Below are positions 10,441-20,640 of a stretch of DNA of 64,000 bases, in pieces. The notes under the pieces are model-generated. The model searched no databases. It saw only the letters and a list, made by a program, of their open reading frames with translations, and was not told the DNA's origin. Position numbers and translations under genes: made by a program. Source of the DNA: Gibbula magus (lineage: Eukaryota; Mollusca; Gastropoda; Trochida; Trochidae); the NCBI GenBank assembly GCA_936450465.1, contig OW388301.1, forward strand, positions 23,247,268 to 23,311,267, read 5' to 3'. Numbering within the stretch: the stretch's first letter is position 1; every line of letters begins with the position of its first letter.

Positions 10441-10876
10441 AGGGGATGGATCGTCGACTTTGTATGCTTTCTAGTAACTAGTTTTCGACAATACCAGCCC
10501 TTGTGGCTATAGGAAGGCATACGAATTTCATCTATTGACCATCGCTTGAGAAATATGTAATACTCGCAAGTGTTCACTTCCCTGGGAGTTTAGCTCAATA
10601 TGGTTTGGCAAATAGGAGGCGTCCATGCGCCAAACTATAGGTTTTGAAAAAATGTTCATATATCAAAAGTGTACTTACGAAATGGTTTCCGAACACGACA
10701 GATGGGGAGGTGTTTTCTGCTTAAGAACTTCACTGAGAAGGCAGGACAGGTTAACACAGCATTGTCCATTTTCTTATTCTTTAAATGAAATTAGATTTAT
10801 TGATTTCAAAAGTTTATTCATAGAAAGTTCGCATAACTCAATGTATATATATCGTTCAATGTATATATACAGGTTC
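10441..10876. other. Unassigned sequence upstream of the hammerhead ribozyme
   Basis: A plus-strand frame (10625-10933) runs into the ribozyme and is unlikely to be a gene. If the ribozyme belongs to a Penelope-like element or retrozyme, this stretch could be its remnant, but no reverse transcriptase or GIY-YIG motif is visible. Confidence 0.3.
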
Positions 10877-10931
10877 AATCATTCACCTGATGAGACCCGT
10901 AATGGTCGAAAGCATGCTTGTGAATCTGATT
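10877..10931 (+). ncRNA. Type I hammerhead ribozyme
   Basis: All core elements are present in order. Helix I 5' strand: AATC then ATTCAC (10877-10886). Box CTGATGA: 10887-10893. Helix II: GACC (10894-10897) and GGTC (10904-10907) around a CGTAAT loop. GAAA: 10908-10911. Helix III: AGCA/TGCT (10911-10918). Unpaired T at 10919 is position 17. Helix I 3' strand: GTGAAT then GATT (10920-10931), fully complementary to the 5' strand apart from a CT bulge. Cleavage is predicted after 10919. Helix III is self-complementary with almost no loop, as in hammerheads of Penelope-like elements and retrozymes, which are thought to act as dimers. Position 17 is U, which is allowed but less common than C. Confidence 0.8.
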
Positions 10932-10964
10932 AAATCATCGTAATTTCTTCGAACATTTTATTTT

Positions 10965-10967
<3 letters not shown>

Positions 10968-11037
<70 letters not shown>
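10968..11037. repeat. (TA)n microsatellite
   Basis: A pure AT/TA dinucleotide run of about 70 bp. It follows the hammerhead ribozyme by about 35 bp. Confidence 0.95.
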
Positions 11038-11039
<2 letters not shown>

Positions 11040-11208
11040 AATAACATATTATTTATATGAAACTTGTTTATTTCAATTGAATATTTAAGACAGACAGACA
11101 GACATACATTTTATTTATATTAAATTAAATTATTATTAAATATTATTTTACAGGCCACCGGCCCAAAACGAGCACATTCTAGCATATATTTCATTTAGAT
11201 TTGTGTTT

Positions 11209-11650
11209 CTAATGAACAAAGTATAGAAAAAGACAAACATCCTTCATGATAATGGTATTATTACTTTGTAAAATAGATATAAAATTTATCATAGTAGGAG
11301 ATTTACGAAAGTATGTTGATATGTATTTAGTTCTAATATCACAGTATGCATCACAAACATAAAATACATGCCACTCATCTTCAACAACATAAATACCATT
11401 TGCTTCGAATTCACAGAACAGACAATGCCTTTCATTATATGCAACATTTGTGTATCTACCAGTTTATATAGCTAATCTAAAGTTAAAAACATCGAAATCT
11501 GAAAAATATAGTTTTTAAATATTGAGGGTTGTCATTACTTATTAAGTAGCTCTCTACATTTAATAAAGATTTGAAGTGTTTGTGGTACTGAAATTTATTA
11601 TTCCTATCAAGGGATGATTGCCAGGATTGGGACAAATTATCATGTAATCT
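11209..11650 (-). pseudogene. LINE remnant: ORF2 C-terminus, frameshifted
   Basis: The minus-strand translation from 11460 to the stop at 11211-11209 contains GRYTNVAYNERHCLFCEF and then VEDEWHVFYVCDAY. This is the post-reverse-transcriptase Cys motif, with the same pattern as the copy at 5163-5393. No ATG lies in this frame. Further upstream the frame contains a stop just before GRYT. An out-of-frame segment with SWQSSLDRNNKFQYHKHFKS (about 11650-11520) looks like the preceding part of the same protein, so at least one frameshift is present. A dead copy. Confidence 0.7.
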
Positions 11651-12299
11651 ATATTTCATTTAGTATAGTTTAAGTGTTTTTTCAATGACACCCGGACAAC
11701 TGGAATCTGTCAGCATTTTTGTTTTTGTCAGCGTTTGCAGTTCACAGTCCTGCAAAAGGTTTCTATACTGTTATCAAGATATCTTCTTTTTCTTACTGGC
11801 TGGAAACCCTTATTGTCATGGTTGTTATTAGTATTAGTTACAGGAGTAACATTACCTTATACATCCCGACCCTCCATGTATTGGAATCACTTCCGGTTGT
11901 GTTTGAAGAAACCAAGGTACAGGACAGATCTCTGGGACTGAGTCTGTGACGGGAACAACCCACTTGTCGTTGACAAAGCTGCTCGCATAGTCTTGGCCCA
12001 CAAAATGGCAACTTTACATGTATGATTGTTGCAGAAGTCAATGCAAACCATTTCAAAAGAGCTGACAACAGAGTAATTCTTTGAAAACACGCCATGTCAT
12101 GTGTCTGCCAGGTACTTTCCACCAACTATGAGTTAGCCTCACACGGGTCTGAGGAGAGTCCCTTTCTTGAAAATTCAAAGGATTTTAATATTTAATTGAA
12201 CCTAATGTCACCCATACAGGAAATAGGTTTAGTCATTAATTAGCAATTAATGCTTAGCAAAAGGGGAAAGTCGTTGTTCTGGAACTGTGTTCACTTCCA
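11651..12299. other. Unassigned; possible decayed coding sequence on the minus strand
   Basis: On the minus strand two consecutive stretches read protein-like across stops: FEMVCIDFCNNHTCKVAILW (around 12060-12000) and GFQPVRKRRYLDNSIETFC (around 11810-11750). I do not recognise the family, and the frame is broken in between. It could be a fragment of a mobile-element protein or chance. No repeat ends are visible. Confidence 0.25.
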
Positions 12300-12366
12300 T
12301 TAAAGGGGCAGTAGCACGTTTTTTATCGACTTATTTCAGCGAAAAAATTTGCTACTGCCCCTTTAA
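12300..12366. mobile_element. 67-bp minimal copy of TTAA MITE family A
   Basis: The left end TTAAAGGGGCAGTAGCACG and right end GCTACTGCCCCTTTAA are both present. The interior has been reduced to about 30 bp (ATCGACTTATTTCAGCG) that matches the terminal region of full copies. TTAA sits on both sides. It is the shortest family A copy here and is almost only termini. Confidence 0.85.
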
Positions 12367-12627
12367 TGTCAAAGCAACAATGCAGAGTAACATGATACAA
12401 TTCAGAAAAGTCATCTAAGGATAATGACAATCAATTGAATGAAGCCAAAATCAACGAGATTCATCGCCATCTTAACACTATCATTCTTGTTTCTTCTGTG
12501 AACATGTTTCGAGAACTTACAAATAGTTCGTCTTTGGGATACGAAACTCCCTTTCGGAAGAACATTTCTGTCGTTGCTACTCATTCTCTTTGCCTAATAC
12601 TAAATCATGAAACATCCTATCTATCTA

Positions 12628-13148
12628 AGTGAGTCAGTAGATGTGCCTGAATGAGTCAGAGAATGTGTCTGAGTGAGTCACGGAATGTTTCAGAGTGAGT
12701 CAGGTAATGTGTTTGAGTCAGTTAGGGAATGTGTCTGAGTGAGTCAGGGAATGGTTCTGAGTCAGTCAGGGAATGTGTCTTAGTAAGTCAGGGATTGTTT
12801 CTCAGTGAGTCAGGGAATGTGTTTGAGTGAGTCAGGGAATGTTTCTGAGTGAGTCAGGGAATGTGTCTGAGTGAGTCAGTGAATGTATCTGAGTGAGTCA
12901 GGGAATGTGTCTGAGTTAGTCAGGGAATGTGTCTGAGTGAGTCAGGGAATGTTTCTGAGTAAGTCAGGGAATGTTTCTGAGTAAGTAAGGGAATGTTTCT
13001 GAGTAAGTCAGGTAATGTGTCTGAGTAAGTCAGGGAATGTGTCTGAGTGAGTCAGTGAATGTGTCTGAGTGAGTCAGTGAATGTGTTTGAGTGAGTCAGT
13101 GAATGTGTCTGAGTGAGTCAGGGAATGTGTCTGAGTGAGTCAGAGAAT
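12628..13148. repeat. 22-bp minisatellite, about 24 copies
   Basis: The unit is close to GAGTGAGTCAGGGAATGTGT plus CT. Single-base variants (GTTTCT, GTATCT, AGTAAGTCAG) are scattered through the array. It ends abruptly at 13148 before unique sequence. There is no coding potential. Confidence 0.95.
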
Positions 13149-13225
13149 GAATCGTGAGCTTTGTTAAAGGTTTCTCCCTGGAGGAGTGCTAGATGTCAGT
13201 AGCGAATAATGATATCTAACAAAGA

Positions 13226-13545
13226 GGGCATCAATTAGTCATCAGTCAAAGAATACTCCTAATTTCAAAAACTCCTCCAAAATTAAGTTCGTTAAAATAC
13301 GGTTGTTCATTAATGTAGAAGAAATATTATATGTGATATATCAGTAAATTTGCCTCAAACTGCACACATTTACAACTTTTTAAAAATGACAGGGGTCAAG
13401 TTTGTGTAATCGTCATTTCTTACCCCTGTATACATGAATCTAATATATTTAAACTATAAATTAACCAGTCAACAATTAAGTCATTCAGACAACCGCAAGT
13501 AAGTGTTATTGTATTGTGTCACAATCAAATTAGGAGATAAACCTA
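13226..13545. mobile_element. Partial family C MITE (Tc1/mariner-like ends missing)
   Basis: The sequence matches the interior of family C, including AGTCATCAGTCAAAGAATAC, GACAGGGGTCAAGTTTGTG, TTACCCCTGT and AATTAAGTCATTCAGACAAC. The inverted ends seen in full copies (for example 39243-39770) are lost or unrecognisable. Confidence 0.65.
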
Positions 13546-14015
13546 CTGTGTTTTTAACTTTTTGTTAGTCTAACGTAGATTCGATATCATTTAACAAACT
13601 GAGATGTGTACTTTCTTTTACGCGGTAGTGTGTTTACAAAGTGTTCAATTGGTAAATACTAAAGGTAGTAATTGTATAAATCAAAATTATCCGCTGAGCA
13701 AACGTAAGGCAAGTTCATAATACTTATGTTATTAGTTTGTGTACAGATTCATGTATAAATGTGACCCACACACTTTCCGGTGACATTAAAAACGAGTCAT
13801 TTGAATCTGGTTTCTTACATGAATTAAATATGCTTAAACCAAATAGGTCGTTGGGGAAATTATTTCCTCAATAGAACATTTCTGTACAGCATACATTCCG
13901 AATCCGAGATGATTTTGATTATCTACTCCACTATACTTACTTTAATACATATCAGTTCTATGTGAAACTCACAATACATTCAAATGGTGGCTCGATGGGA
14001 AATAGACCCGCATGC
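13546..14015. other. No recognised feature
   Basis: AT-rich DNA with no supported gene or repeat. Confidence 0.3.
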
Positions 14016-14152
14016 CTTAACCGGACCATGTACATTCGTTTTAGAACTCTTTTTATTGATTCAGAAGTATCATTTTGCCATTGTTAACACTTATTTATAT
14101 TTTTGAGGGATAACTTTATTTCAGTAGGAAAATCGTGCTACAGCGCCTTTAA
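14016..14152. mobile_element. Right half of a TTAA MITE, family B
   Basis: From CTTAACCGGACCATGTACAT onward this matches the right part of the family B copy ending at 23136. It includes TTTTAGAACTCTTTTTATTG and the end CGTGCTACAGCGCCTTTAA with terminal TTAA. The left half is absent. Confidence 0.65.
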
Positions 14153-14994
14153 GAAATACAAAGAACCAAGGACTCTTTATTAATACAGACAATTTGTAAT
14201 GAGGCACTTTGTTCTCTAACTCAATAGCGTTAACTTTCTTCTCTTTGTACTGACTTATTTTGGAATCAGTTTCAATTATTCAGAGGCAAATTTTGCTGCC
14301 AGTGTTCGAAAGTAATTGTTCACATACAATATTCCCGAATTAGTTCAGTTCGTCCAATACAATATAGTCAATTGTTAAACTAAGAGAAAAAAATTAAACA
14401 GACACAATTCATTCGGAGAATATCTCATTTCACCACCTTCCATTGTTTTGGATATACACATATTCCAAACTCTCTCCGCTTGTTTTAGGTATTATATTCA
14501 TTTTCAGTTTAATGCACTATGTTCTAGCAGTACATCCTATTTTTTCATTGTATACGATTTTTGTATTAACGGATACATCAATCATCAATCATCAATCATC
14601 AATACAGTTTAAGTTTTAAAGAATAACTATCAAAACCAGCTAATAACACAAGTCATATCTCACCGGTATATAATACTATGTAATATAGTCGCCGCCCTGA
14701 CCGTCCGTTAGTCAGTCTGTAACAAGTTCGTTTCCAGAGAAAATCGAAAAAAGGCTTTGTTCAGTGATAGGTTCGTTCCTCGAGCACAACTTCAAATCCC
14801 TTCATCATATCTTCCTGAAACTCATGTTTATTAACCACCCACCTACAATGTACATCCTCGGTTACCCAGGGTTTTATAAATGCTCCGTTACTCTCTACTT
14901 TATACATGATTTGTAAAACACATCTTCAAAAGATAATTGTATATCATTCCTGGCACTCCTGCACGTGGGTGATCTCTGGAGCAAAAAAAAAGTA
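14153..14994. other. Unassigned AT-rich stretch with an (ATCA)n microsatellite
   Basis: A short ATCATCA array lies at 14574-14604. At about 14690-14740 there is a CCGTCCGTTAGTCAGTCTGT stretch similar in style to CCGTCTGTCCGGCC near 34730. Both may be traces of an old dispersed repeat. No gene is seen. Confidence 0.35.
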
Positions 14995-15080
14995 TTAAAG
15001 ACGCTGTAGCACGTTTTTTGCATGTTCTGTTTTCTCAAATCTGTCATTCAATATTAAAGTTTATACAATCAATATTGGTA
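14995..15080. mobile_element. Left end of a TTAA MITE, family B, cut off by satellite DNA
   Basis: It starts TTAAAGACGCTGTAGCACG and continues TTTTCTCAAATCTGTCATTC then ATTAAAGTTTATACAAT. It matches the left part of the family B copy at 21786-21871. The match stops where the 21-bp satellite begins, so the satellite array replaced or interrupted the rest. Confidence 0.7.
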
Positions 15081-16802
15081 GATGCATGCTATATAGATCT
15101 ATGCTGAGTTTATATAGATGCATGCTGAGTTTATATAGATGAATGCTGAATTTATATAGATGCATGCTGAGTTTATATAGATGCATGCTGAATTAATATA
15201 GATGCATGCTGAGTTTATATAGATGCATGCTGAGTTTATATAGATGCATGCTATATAGATTGCTGAATTTATATAGATGCATGCTGAGTTTATATAGATG
15301 CATGCTGAATTTATATAGATCTATGCTGAGTTTATATAGATGCATGCTGAGTTTATATAGATGCATGCTATATAGATTGCTGAATTTATATAGATGCATG
15401 CTGAGTTTATATAGATCTATGCTGAGTTTATATAGATGCATGCTGAGTTTATATAGATGCATGCTATATAGATTGCTGAGTTTATATAGATGCATGCTGA
15501 GTTTATATAGATGCATGCTGAGTTTATATAGATGAATGCTGAATTTATATAGATGCATGCTGAGTTTATATAGATGCATGCTGAGTTTATATAGATGCAT
15601 GCTATATAGATTGCTGAATTTATATAGATGCATGCTGAGTTTATATAGATGCATGCTGAATTTATATAGATCTATGCTGAGTTTATATAGATGCATGCTG
15701 AGTTTATATAGATGCATGCTGTATAGATTGCTGAATTTATATAGATCTATGCTGAGTTTATATAGATCTATGCTGAGTTTATATAGATGCATGCTGAGTT
15801 TATATAGATGCATGCTATATAGATTGCTGAGTTTATATAGATGCATGCTGAGTTTATATAGATGCATGCTGAATTTATATAGATCTATGCTGAGTTTATA
15901 TAGATGCATGCTGAGTTTATATAGATGCATGCTGAGTTTATATAGATGCATGCTGAATTTATATAGATGCATGCTGTATAGATTGCTGAGTTTATATAGA
16001 TGCATGCTGAGTTTATATAGATGCATGCTGAATTTATATAGATGCATGCTGAATTTATATAGATGCATGCTGAATTTATATAGATGCATGCTGTATAGAT
16101 TGCTGAATTTATATAGATCTATGCTGAGTTTATATAGATCTATGCTGAGTTTATATAGATGCATGCTGAGTTTATATAGATGCATGCTATATAGATTGCT
16201 GAGTTTATATAGATGCATGCTGAGTTTATATAGATGCATGCTGAGTTTATATAGATGCATGCTGAATTTATATAGATGCATGCTGTATAGATTGCTGAGT
16301 TTATATAGATGCATGCTGAGTTTATATAGATGCATGCTGAATTTATATAGATGCATGCTGAATTTATATAGATGCATGCTGAATTTATATAGATGCATGC
16401 TGAATTTATATAGATCTATGCTGAGTTTATATAGATGCATGCTATTTAGATTGCTGAATTTATATAGATGCATGCTGAGTTTATATAGATGCATGCTGAG
16501 TTTATATAGATGCATGCTGAATTTATATAGATGCATGCTGAATTTATATAGATCTATGCTGAGTTTATATAGATGCATGCTATATAGATTGCTGAATTTA
16601 TATAGATGCATGCTGAGTTTATATAGATGCATGCTGAGTGTATATAGATGCATGCTGAGTTTATATAGATGCATGCTGAATTTATATAGATGCATGCTGT
16701 ATAGATTGCTGAGTTTTTATAGATGCATGCTGAATTTATATAGATGCATGCTGAGTTTATATAGATGCATGCTGAGTTTATATAGATGCATGCTATAAAG
16801 AT
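15081..16802. repeat. 21-bp satellite array with higher-order structure (left block)
   Basis: The basic unit is TATATAGATGCATGCTGAGT plus T. Every four to eight units a shortened unit (TGCTATATAGATTGCTGA) recurs, giving a higher-order pattern. GAGTTT/GAATTT and GCATGC/TCTATGC variants are mixed. The unit length is divisible by three and contains no stop in several frames, so very long open frames appear on both strands (for example 15193-16695 minus, 15536-16798 plus). These encode only MHLYKLS-like or MLSLYRC-like repeats and are not genes. Confidence 0.95.
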
Positions 16803-17040
16803 ACCATCTTCCAAACGCAAGGCATAACCCTTGCCTGTCTGCATTTACTAGCTGATTTAACCCTTGCGGTATTTCCCTCGCTTTGTTGTGTCGAGATAGT
16901 GAATCGTTGCACAAGAAATGCATAGCGGGCCTGGATTTCTAAACACAGATTTCTTAAGGAAATACTGCAAGGGCTTGCCTAAATCAGCTAGTAATGGAGA
17001 CTGGCAAGAGTTATGCCTTGCATTGGGAAGTTGTAAAGAT
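16796..17040. mobile_element. MITE family E inserted in the satellite, 7-bp target duplication
   Basis: TAAAGAT occurs at 16796-16802 and 17034-17040, directly flanking a 231-bp insert. The ends are imperfect inverted repeats: CTTCCAAACGCAAGGCATAA on the left, and CTTCCCAATGCAAGGCATAA when the right end is read in reverse. The TATAAAGATGCATGC variant also occurs uninterrupted at about 17110, which shows the likely empty site. The duplication could be 8 bp with one mismatch, which would fit hAT-type insertion. A related element lies at 63358-63553. Confidence 0.8.
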
Positions 17041-17430
17041 GCATGCTGAATTTATATAGATGCATGCTGAATTTATATAGATGCATGCTGAATTAATATA
17101 GATGCATGCTATAAAGATGCATGCTGAATTTATATAGATGCATGCTATATAGATTGCTGAGTTTATATAGATGCGTACTGAGTTTATATAGATGCATGCT
17201 GTATAGACTGCTGAGTTTATATAGATGCATGCTGAGTTTATATAGATGCATGCTGAGTTTATATATATATGCCTGCTGAGTTTATATAGATGCATGCTGA
17301 GTTTATATATATATGCCTGCTGAGTTTATATAGATGCATGCTGAGTTTATATAGATGCATGCTGAGTTTATATATATGCATGCTGAGTTTATATAGATGC
17401 ATGCTGAGTTTATATTGATGCATGGTGTAT
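17034..17430. repeat. 21-bp satellite array (right block)
   Basis: It continues the satellite beyond the inserted MITE, with more degenerate units, including TATATATATGCCTGCTGAG variants from about 17265. It ends near TATATTGATGCATGGTG. Confidence 0.9.
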
Positions 17431-17445
17431 TATAGACTCAGACTT

Positions 17446-17995
17446 AACCCTCAAGGTGCATTTAACTTTTACCTTCTTATCGTAAACTAGAGGCCAAAAT
17501 AAGGCGCTACCAACAAAAATGCAAGAAAGTTTTATCCACAAATGATATATACGACTGAAACACGTGATGTGTTCAGAAGATTACTAACCTTCATTTTCCT
17601 TTTATAAAACATTATCGTACTATGTTTATAAAAAATACGCATTTTAAAGGGACACCTTGTCGAGGAGAACTATGAGATCAGCTTTATCTACCTATGCTGA
17701 TTAACTTGTCTGGTAACGAGTCACAGACCCCCAATTTCAGACAATTGAAGTAATTAGTAATAAAACTACTGCATGTACTCAGTTTAGCAGACACGTTAAG
17801 CAGCATAAGCAGATAATGTGATCTCATTTTTTCCTCGACGCAGTGTCCCTTTGAAATATCGTGTTTTTTTAATCGCCACACCTTGAAATAGATCGGTTTT
17901 TTGTTGTATGCCTACCTACAGTGACGATGAGTCAATGAATTAAAGTCCAATAAGGCGCATTTGGTCGACAACATCTTTTATTAATCTAATTTCTC
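17446..17995. mobile_element. Degenerate family D MITE interrupted by another MITE
   Basis: The left part (GCCAAAATAAGGCGCTACC, then ATGCAAGAAAGTTTTATCCA) and the right part (GAATTAAAGTCCAATAAGGC, then GTCGACAACATCTTTTATTA) match other family D copies such as 25273-26062 and 27275-27625. The two parts are separated by the insert at 17644-17854. Confidence 0.55.
17644..17854. mobile_element. TTAA MITE, family G
   Basis: The left end is TTAAAGGGACACCTTGTCGA and the right end is TCGACGCAGTGTCCCTTTGA. These are inverted repeats of about 22 bp with few mismatches. TTAA flanks the left side and TTGA, one base different, the right side. The interior is unlike families A and B. It sits inside a family D element. 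Confidence 0.75.
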
Positions 17996-18590
17996 TATCT
18001 TGTACTACCAGCTTGACACAAAAGATTACACATTCGTTGTAAACAAAATTGTAACTTTTGGTTTCTTCACTGAAACAATTACAAAGTCTTTCAGTTCAGC
18101 AAACTGGACAACTGCAATAAATAAAGTTAACCATTCATTCTCTATCCTATTCGCCTACGCAGGATTAGAAACAATCCTGGAATATTATACATTCTGAATA
18201 TATTTCCATCCATGGAATAATATCAAATTGACTGTCAGATATTTCAGTTACTAAAGCTTTGTAAGGTAATCTTCGCCGGAATCGTGATGTAAACTTGAAT
18301 GCATTCAAGTTTATATATAACTTAAAGTCTCATAATATTTGGAAAACTTTCCAAAAGAAGATAACGATGTTGCGAGATATTAATATTTTAAAGAAACACA
18401 ATATGTGTCACATTTCAAACAGGGGACATATCTATCGATGCATTGAGAAAGTGTGAGTACATTTGATCTTTAAGACAACATATTATTGGTATGTTGTGTA
18501 TTCGTGGATACACCTACACTCACCTCCCACCTTTAACATCTATGTATGTGTATTGTGATAACTTTTTATGGAGTCAATTTAAAACCACCC
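17996..18590. other. No recognised feature
   Basis: A plus-strand frame at 18000-18197 shows nothing protein-like. No repeat ends are visible. Confidence 0.3.
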
Positions 18591-18770
18591 CAAACTGTAC
18601 AGATTAGTAAATATAAGCTGTCAGGAAAAAGAAAGTACGTATCTCAGTTGGTTTCGATTAATTCATTATTTAAAAGAAATCAGATTTGACTAAGACACGA
18701 TAAAATAATACTTATTTGCAGTTGTTTGAAGAGTCGGGATACCAAATCGAATATCCTAGTGATTACGATA
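18591..18770. mobile_element. Partial family C MITE (one end)
   Basis: The end reads AAGCTGTCAGGAAAAAGAAA then GTACGTATCTCAGTTGG, matching family C inverted ends. It continues with AAAAGAAATCAGATTTGAC and GACACGATAAAATAATACTT. The remainder is missing. Confidence 0.65.
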
Positions 18771-19042
18771 TGGTTATGTGTGTCGTCGACAGCACGTTTT
18801 CCATTAAATATTCCTAATTTCTCCGCTCGAAAGCGGTGATTTCGTGAGGCATGTTTTTGACGTACTCGTGTAAAATGGTCTTTTTCTGTAGCTCAGCCAA
18901 AAATGAACCGATTTTGATAATTTTACATTCAATCGAAAGGGAATTTATTTGGCTTTAATTACGTATTCTACCGACTGTGTTTTCTTTTCTTCGACCCGGA
19001 ACGAGGAGGGTGTTTAGGTGCGTTACATTCCTATAGCTGTCA
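18771..19042. other. Unassigned, mildly GC-richer stretch
   Basis: It contains CGCTCGAAAGCGGTGATTTC and CGACCCGGAACGAGGAGGGT. No gene or known element is recognised. Confidence 0.3.
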
Positions 19043-19195
19043 GAGGACGAAGTTTTTTTTATTCAGGACGTATTGTTTTCAGCAATACCAACCCATGTGA
19101 GTACTTCCGATGAAATTTGGGATCGAACCTACAACCCTATGGTTCCTGATCGAGTGATCTAACCATTACACCCCGATAACCAAACTTTTTCATCA
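19043..19195 (-). repeat. tRNA-derived SINE head, minus strand
   Basis: On the minus strand the B box is GGTTCGATCCC (19129-19119) and the A box is around TGTAATGGTTAG (19170-19159). The spacing and the flanking GGGGTGTAATGG are tRNA-like. No cloverleaf convincing enough to call a functional tRNA gene is visible. The body continues toward lower coordinates. Confidence 0.65.
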
Positions 19196-19650
19196 CCATT
19201 TACTAGTCTGCTTTGATTTGTGCAGATTAAAATTGTCAAAAATTTGTTTACAAGTCACAGATTTTAATCTTCAACTGGATATCATGTTCCTGAAAGATTA
19301 GATTTTACTACGCTTCAATCAGCATGATGAGTGCCACAGGTTTCAGCAAACAGGTAATCTCGAAAAGTATGTATGAACTAATAAGAATTGAATGTAGCAA
19401 GCTCGCTCCACTCACGGGAATTTGAAATCCGCTTTGACATCGTTCATTATACGGCGTAAACACACAAACTGACATTCAATTCTTAAATGAAAGTATGCAT
19501 TATGTTTGGTATTAACTGGCGATATTGACAATGCCCATGTAGTCAATTGTATTGGTTTTGTATTGGTTTGTACATTTCACGATTCGCTCAGGTCCTTTCA
19601 AGCTGGTTGTTATATACACCATTTTATATATATGTTGAGCCAATGTATAA
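19196..19650. other. No recognised feature
   Basis: No gene or repeat could be supported here. Confidence 0.3.
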
Positions 19651-19801
19651 AATAGTTACCGACCTCGACCTCGGGTTCAAGTTAGATGAACCCTCGCGCA
19701 CGCGAAACATGAACACCTCGGCCTAACAGGCTTGGCTTTCTAGATTCACGTGCGCGAGGGTTCATCTAACTTGAACACCTCAGTCTCAGTAGGTAACTAT
19801 T
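19651..19801. repeat. Hairpin with perfect 28-bp inner arms
   Basis: The arms at 19675-19702 and 19749-19776 are perfectly complementary. The left arm contains GTTAGATGAACCCTCGCGCA. An outer pair AATAGTTACC (19651-19660) and GGTAACTATT (19792-19801) extends the stem across an imperfect GACCTCGACCTCGG/ACCTCAGTCTCAG bulge. The loop is about 46 bp. It resembles the terminal hairpins of the foldback elements elsewhere, but no CRE-bearing body is obvious next to it. Confidence 0.8.
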
Positions 19802-20640
19802 TCAGACATTACATAATAGCGAAATAAGACCTAGGCTTAAAATGATGAAAAATGTCATTGCATGTGCAGACTATCGTACAAATCCATCCATAGCGGCCGA
19901 CGATTGAAAACTAATAGCCTTCGTCTACTGAAAATAACAATATTGTGTTATATTATGTGCATTATAAGAATGAGCCGACAGTGTGTGAAGCAGTTGTAAA
20001 ATATCACCTCAAACGCGTGTCCTCACGCCTGTGTCGCTATTGTTTGTTCACCTACTTGTGTAGGCCGCGTGAGCGTATCGTGTTATTTGTAGAGGTCTGC
20101 ATCGCCAATGCGGCGATACGATACATCACGATATCAGTTTTATTTGCGATACGATATATTGATCAAATATTGATAAGACTATAGTAACATGCGAGACGAT
20201 TATTTTCAAGATGTATGGATACGATACGATTCATATCCCGATACCTGTTTATTACCTTGAAATATAAGTGATGTCATATTTTAAGGTTAAAGTTAACATA
20301 CAAGGTGTTAATGTTATTAATGGAAAACTGATAAGCTGATTCAAACTTACAGCTTGTCATTTTGAGATGTTCAACCCTGAGAGAAAAAAAATGAATAGAT
20401 CTTGGCGCATGTTTTTCTGTTGAAATGTTGATATTTTGTTGAATAAATGTGAATACACACAAAACATAAACAACTGCAACTAACTTCTTAATAACAATGT
20501 TCGGGGATAACAGGTCAATAACATCGTTAGCAATACCCACTAGTGTATAAAATTGTTTTGATAAGACTGTAGGCAAAGTGCCCTGTAAGCAGAAGTAGAC
20601 GCCGCCTATTTGGTTACCTGATTACAATTGATTTTGAAAG
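19802..20640. other. Unassigned; includes CGATACGATA-rich segment
   Basis: Around 20100-20250 the motif GATACGATA recurs (GCGGCGATACGATACATCAC, GCGATACGATATATTGATC, GGATACGATACGATTCATA). This is probably a decayed dispersed element. The minus frame at 20274-20576 is not protein-like. Confidence 0.35.

Noticed and set aside
12628..13148. CRISPR-like array
   Set aside because: The 22-bp units are directly adjacent with no unique spacers, and the genome is eukaryotic.
15193..16798. 500-codon minus and 420-codon plus open frames
   Set aside because: They are products of a stop-free 21-bp satellite unit whose length is divisible by three. Composition is fully repetitive, with no start context or splice signal.
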